A stretch of 64,000 nt of DNA from Phoronis australis. Its lineage: Eukaryota; Phoronida; Phoronidae. The notes below the pieces were generated by a model that was given only the letters and a program-made list of their open reading frames with translations, did no database searches and was not told the DNA's origin. This document shows positions 61,423-64,000 of the stretch, piece by piece. The position numbers and the translations under genes were made by a program. Position 1 is the stretch's first letter; each line of letters starts with the position of its first letter. Location: assembly GCA_002633005.1 (NCBI GenBank), contig NMRA01000040.1, forward strand, positions 1,053,805 to 1,117,804, in the 5' to 3' direction.

Positions 61423-62146
61423 ATGAAGTTATTATTGTTCTTTCTTCAAGTTTTGTCACTCACGATGGTCAAATTAGTTTACTGTCTTGTAAATTTCCCA
61501 AGACAGAAGTCAATCTTCCATGTATTTCTAAAGCCTTTAAGTGAACTCCTGAAGTTGTTTGCCAGGGTTTTGATGAAACAAACTGCTGGTTGAGCCTATT
61601 GTAGTCCATCTCACTGTTCTATCTTTGCCCCAGGCCCATGATTGTATTGTTCTAATTGTTGTTTATTCATATTTTCACAGCCAAAGGTAATAGCAGGGTT
61701 TGGTCTATCTGTCGAACACTTCTTACGAATCCCCGCTTGGTACAAAAATGTTATTCTAGGTGGTGGCTACAAAGCTTAAAATATACTGGCCACAATTCTT
61801 TTTAAACCACTGAACTCTTGACTTCATGGCTAGATTTAACGTATTACAAAGCAACAGAATTAGTTGTTAAATGTAGGAATTATCACTTCTAACCTTAATC
61901 TAGTGTTAGTCATTTTAATTTCTTATGGCATGAAAAATTATTTGATCATTGGTATAAAGTGGCTTTATTTGTTTTGACACTTCAGCGGCGAGAAATTTTC
62001 ACTACCGGAACAGAAATGGGAATTTTCTCCCGTATTTCAGCATTCCAGTCTCAGCCAATCACTCAAGTTACTCTCATTTTTTCTTTGCTAATAAGGTCTC
62101 AAACTTGCTTTCCTCTTGTGCCTTATTTCTAGTCTTGACTTGTAGT

Positions 62147-63259
62147 ACCGTATTCACCCTAATAAGCGCCCAGGGCGCTTAGAAAAATTAGTTTCAGGAA
62201 GGGGGCGCTTATTAAGATATTTTAGTTCCTGTGGATTAACTGCATACTAAGTCCAAATCTGCGCTAGATTGTACCGCGAACACACATGTTGTTGTCATAT
62301 GACGTTTGTTTTGAAGTTCATCTGCGTTTGTGTAAGTGAGTGAGCACGTGGGTGTCATCAGAGTTTATTTGCCAGAGTAAACGCAATGTAACGATCTAGG
62401 TTTGCATTGTAACTAAAAAAATTAACGCAAGTAGTAAAGCAGAACATGTTTTATTCAGCGCTTGTTGATCTCGTCAGTAAAAACATTCGAGAATTGTCTC
62501 AGTGAGTTGCCGGGTGACTGGATGCGTGACAGTCTAACAGTTATTATCCGGGACATCTGGGGGGTGTAAGAGTGCGGACGTGCTGACTGTCAGTGGTTTA
62601 TTTTGACTCTGAAAACACCAGTTACGCAAACGTTTTAACAGTATTAGAAACTTTCTGAAATTAGTTCCAATATTTATTTCTTGCCAATGCTATGCTACCC
62701 GTTTCATGAATGGGTACTTCCTGATGATTAATGTCTTCGATGACGGGTACATATATGTAGCGCACGATTCCTGGCCATGTGCTTTTAACACTGGTCAAGT
62801 TTTTATTAGTCTTCGATTCACGGTTTTCACGTGTACAAAGAAATTTGGATACCTGTTGAGAGAGAAGATCTGTACGGGAAAGATACAACACAATCCCTTT
62901 GACAAGTACACTGCATCTGTTCTGAAAAGCCAGACCATAATGGGACACATTCCTCGCAGATCAGCAAAACTTCTGCGTTCTTTATGAAGCATGGCGGAAG
63001 TTTGAAGTGCATAGTCACTATTAAATAGTTACCGACATAGCGGCGAGGTTCGTGGTCTTTAAAATCCATGCACAATTATTTTTTCAGGACTGTCAGATCT
63101 TGTCGATAAATTGAAAATGATACTGTAGAATTTTAGAACTGTAGGTAAGGCATTTTTCGCATATAAATGTTCATGGGCTGGGCGCTTATTTTACCGAAGT
63201 CTGAAAACGCATGGGGGGGCCGCTTATAGGGGCATGGACGCTTATTAGGGCAAATACGG
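62147..63259. mobile_element. ISL2EU-like non-autonomous DNA element, copy 2
   Basis: Left end CCGTATTCACCCTAATAAGC, right end reversed CCGTATTTGCCCTAATAAGC, flanked by TA. GGGCGCTTA occurs near both ends. The interior matches 43600-43990 in reverse, e.g. CTACCCGTTTCATGAATGGG. No transposase. Confidence 0.72.
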
Positions 63260-63261
63260 TA

Positions 63262-64000
63262 CTTGATGTTTGGATCTACTGGTGTCTGTACTCTGGTCTT
63301 TTCCCCGAGTCATTATTATGCATTGGGGAACAGGATATTAAAGACACTCTTTCTCACTTTACACAGCCTCATGTTTGATCATATGATTCAGATAAGTTCC
63401 ATTTAACTGTGGCTTATGGCGAATAGCCTAATCCACCAGCTTATTGAAGATGAAATAACTTGGGTATGACTTGTGTTCATCGGTCTTATTCTTGTTTTAA
63501 TACAGGAAGTAAGTTAGCCCTCCTACTAGTACTCCTTTTGTGATACACCAATGTGGAAGCATATCAATGCTTTGATCTTTTCTCTTCAAGCAGCCACTAA
63601 AAAGAGTTTCATCATTTCTTGGAAAAAGTTTCACATGTTCAAGGGTACCTCCTGTGTTTGTCATTGTTTCTCATTATCAAGAGGAAATTTTGTTTCTTTA
63701 TATATACAAATTGTAAAAAATCAAGTCATCAAAACATGAGAAGTTGACCTTTTGATAGTATAACCTGCATTGCTCAAAAAGTGGTTACATAATCCAATGA
63801 TGTCTTTTTTCATGCCATTGCATACTGAAATTCAATGTATAGTCAGTGTAATAATTTACTTCTAATCCAGTTGACGGTAAACTTTATCTTTCACAGGAGG
63901 TATATGTTTCATGTATTACCAAATGGTTGTTGGTTGTCAAATTGTTTGTCCCTTTGTACACAAACCCATGTGTGATCACGTGATTGTAAGAAGTGTGAAT
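63262..64000. other. Intron sequence after the last exon in the window
   Basis: No exon resembling the continuation of MyTH4-2 or FERM-2 is found. Acceptor-like words at 63505 and 63897 are not followed by family sequence. Confidence 0.5.

Noticed and set aside
61680-61687. Tiny exon CCAAAG between ttttcacag and gtaata
   Set aside because: It does not match the expected continuation after exon 28 and phase would be arbitrary.

Overview
This is animal nuclear genomic DNA: AT-rich, with GT-AG introns, LINE and DNA-transposon debris, and one ambiguous base (N at 57453). It carries the middle of a single large gene on the + strand, an unconventional myosin of class VII (MYO7A-like). Twenty-eight exons between 3279 and 59370 join in one open frame (4472 nt, about 1490 codons). 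They run from the motor core through the converter, five IQ motifs, a charged single-alpha-helix segment, MyTH4-1, FERM-1 and SH3 into the second MyTH4. The start (about the first 345 residues by comparison with the vertebrate protein) and the end (rest of MyTH4-2 and FERM-2) lie outside the window. The gene and the repeat types suggest a marine invertebrate, possibly a deuterostome, but I cannot name the species.

Every intron is GT-AG except one. The intron splitting the second MyTH4 domain (57725-58293) has U12-type AT-AC signals: ATATCCTT donor, TCCTTAAT branch site, AC acceptor. Only this splicing restores the conserved protein. It is the most notable feature of the host gene.

The rest is intron, much of it nested transposons. 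From left to right: a decayed L1/Tx1-type LINE (1-1045, minus). A 'CTAGTGG' element with terminal hairpins holding a solo LTR (3821-6325). A CAGGGCTTGG-ended element with 6-bp target duplications holding a foldback element (6349-8769). A deleted piggyBac (9245-10724) and a second solo LTR (10795-11909). A splice-acceptor-like minisatellite (16613-16936). A THAP remnant (19566-20246). An RNase H LINE fragment (26942-27590). More CTAGTGG copies (29634-32491, 36941-41692, 42946-45741, 46185-51350), interrupted respectively by nothing, a CR1/L2-like LINE, an ISL2EU-like TA element and a 4-kb piggyBac that itself carries two insertions. A Tigger/pogo-like element (52284-54112). Two more THAP remnants (54945-55200 and 59580-61070). 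A 36-bp perfect minisatellite (61279-61422). A second ISL2EU-like element (62147-63259).

The host exons look functional and conserved: no stop or frameshift was found in any of the 28. The transposon genes are all broken. No RNA gene, CRISPR array, promoter or second host gene was found.
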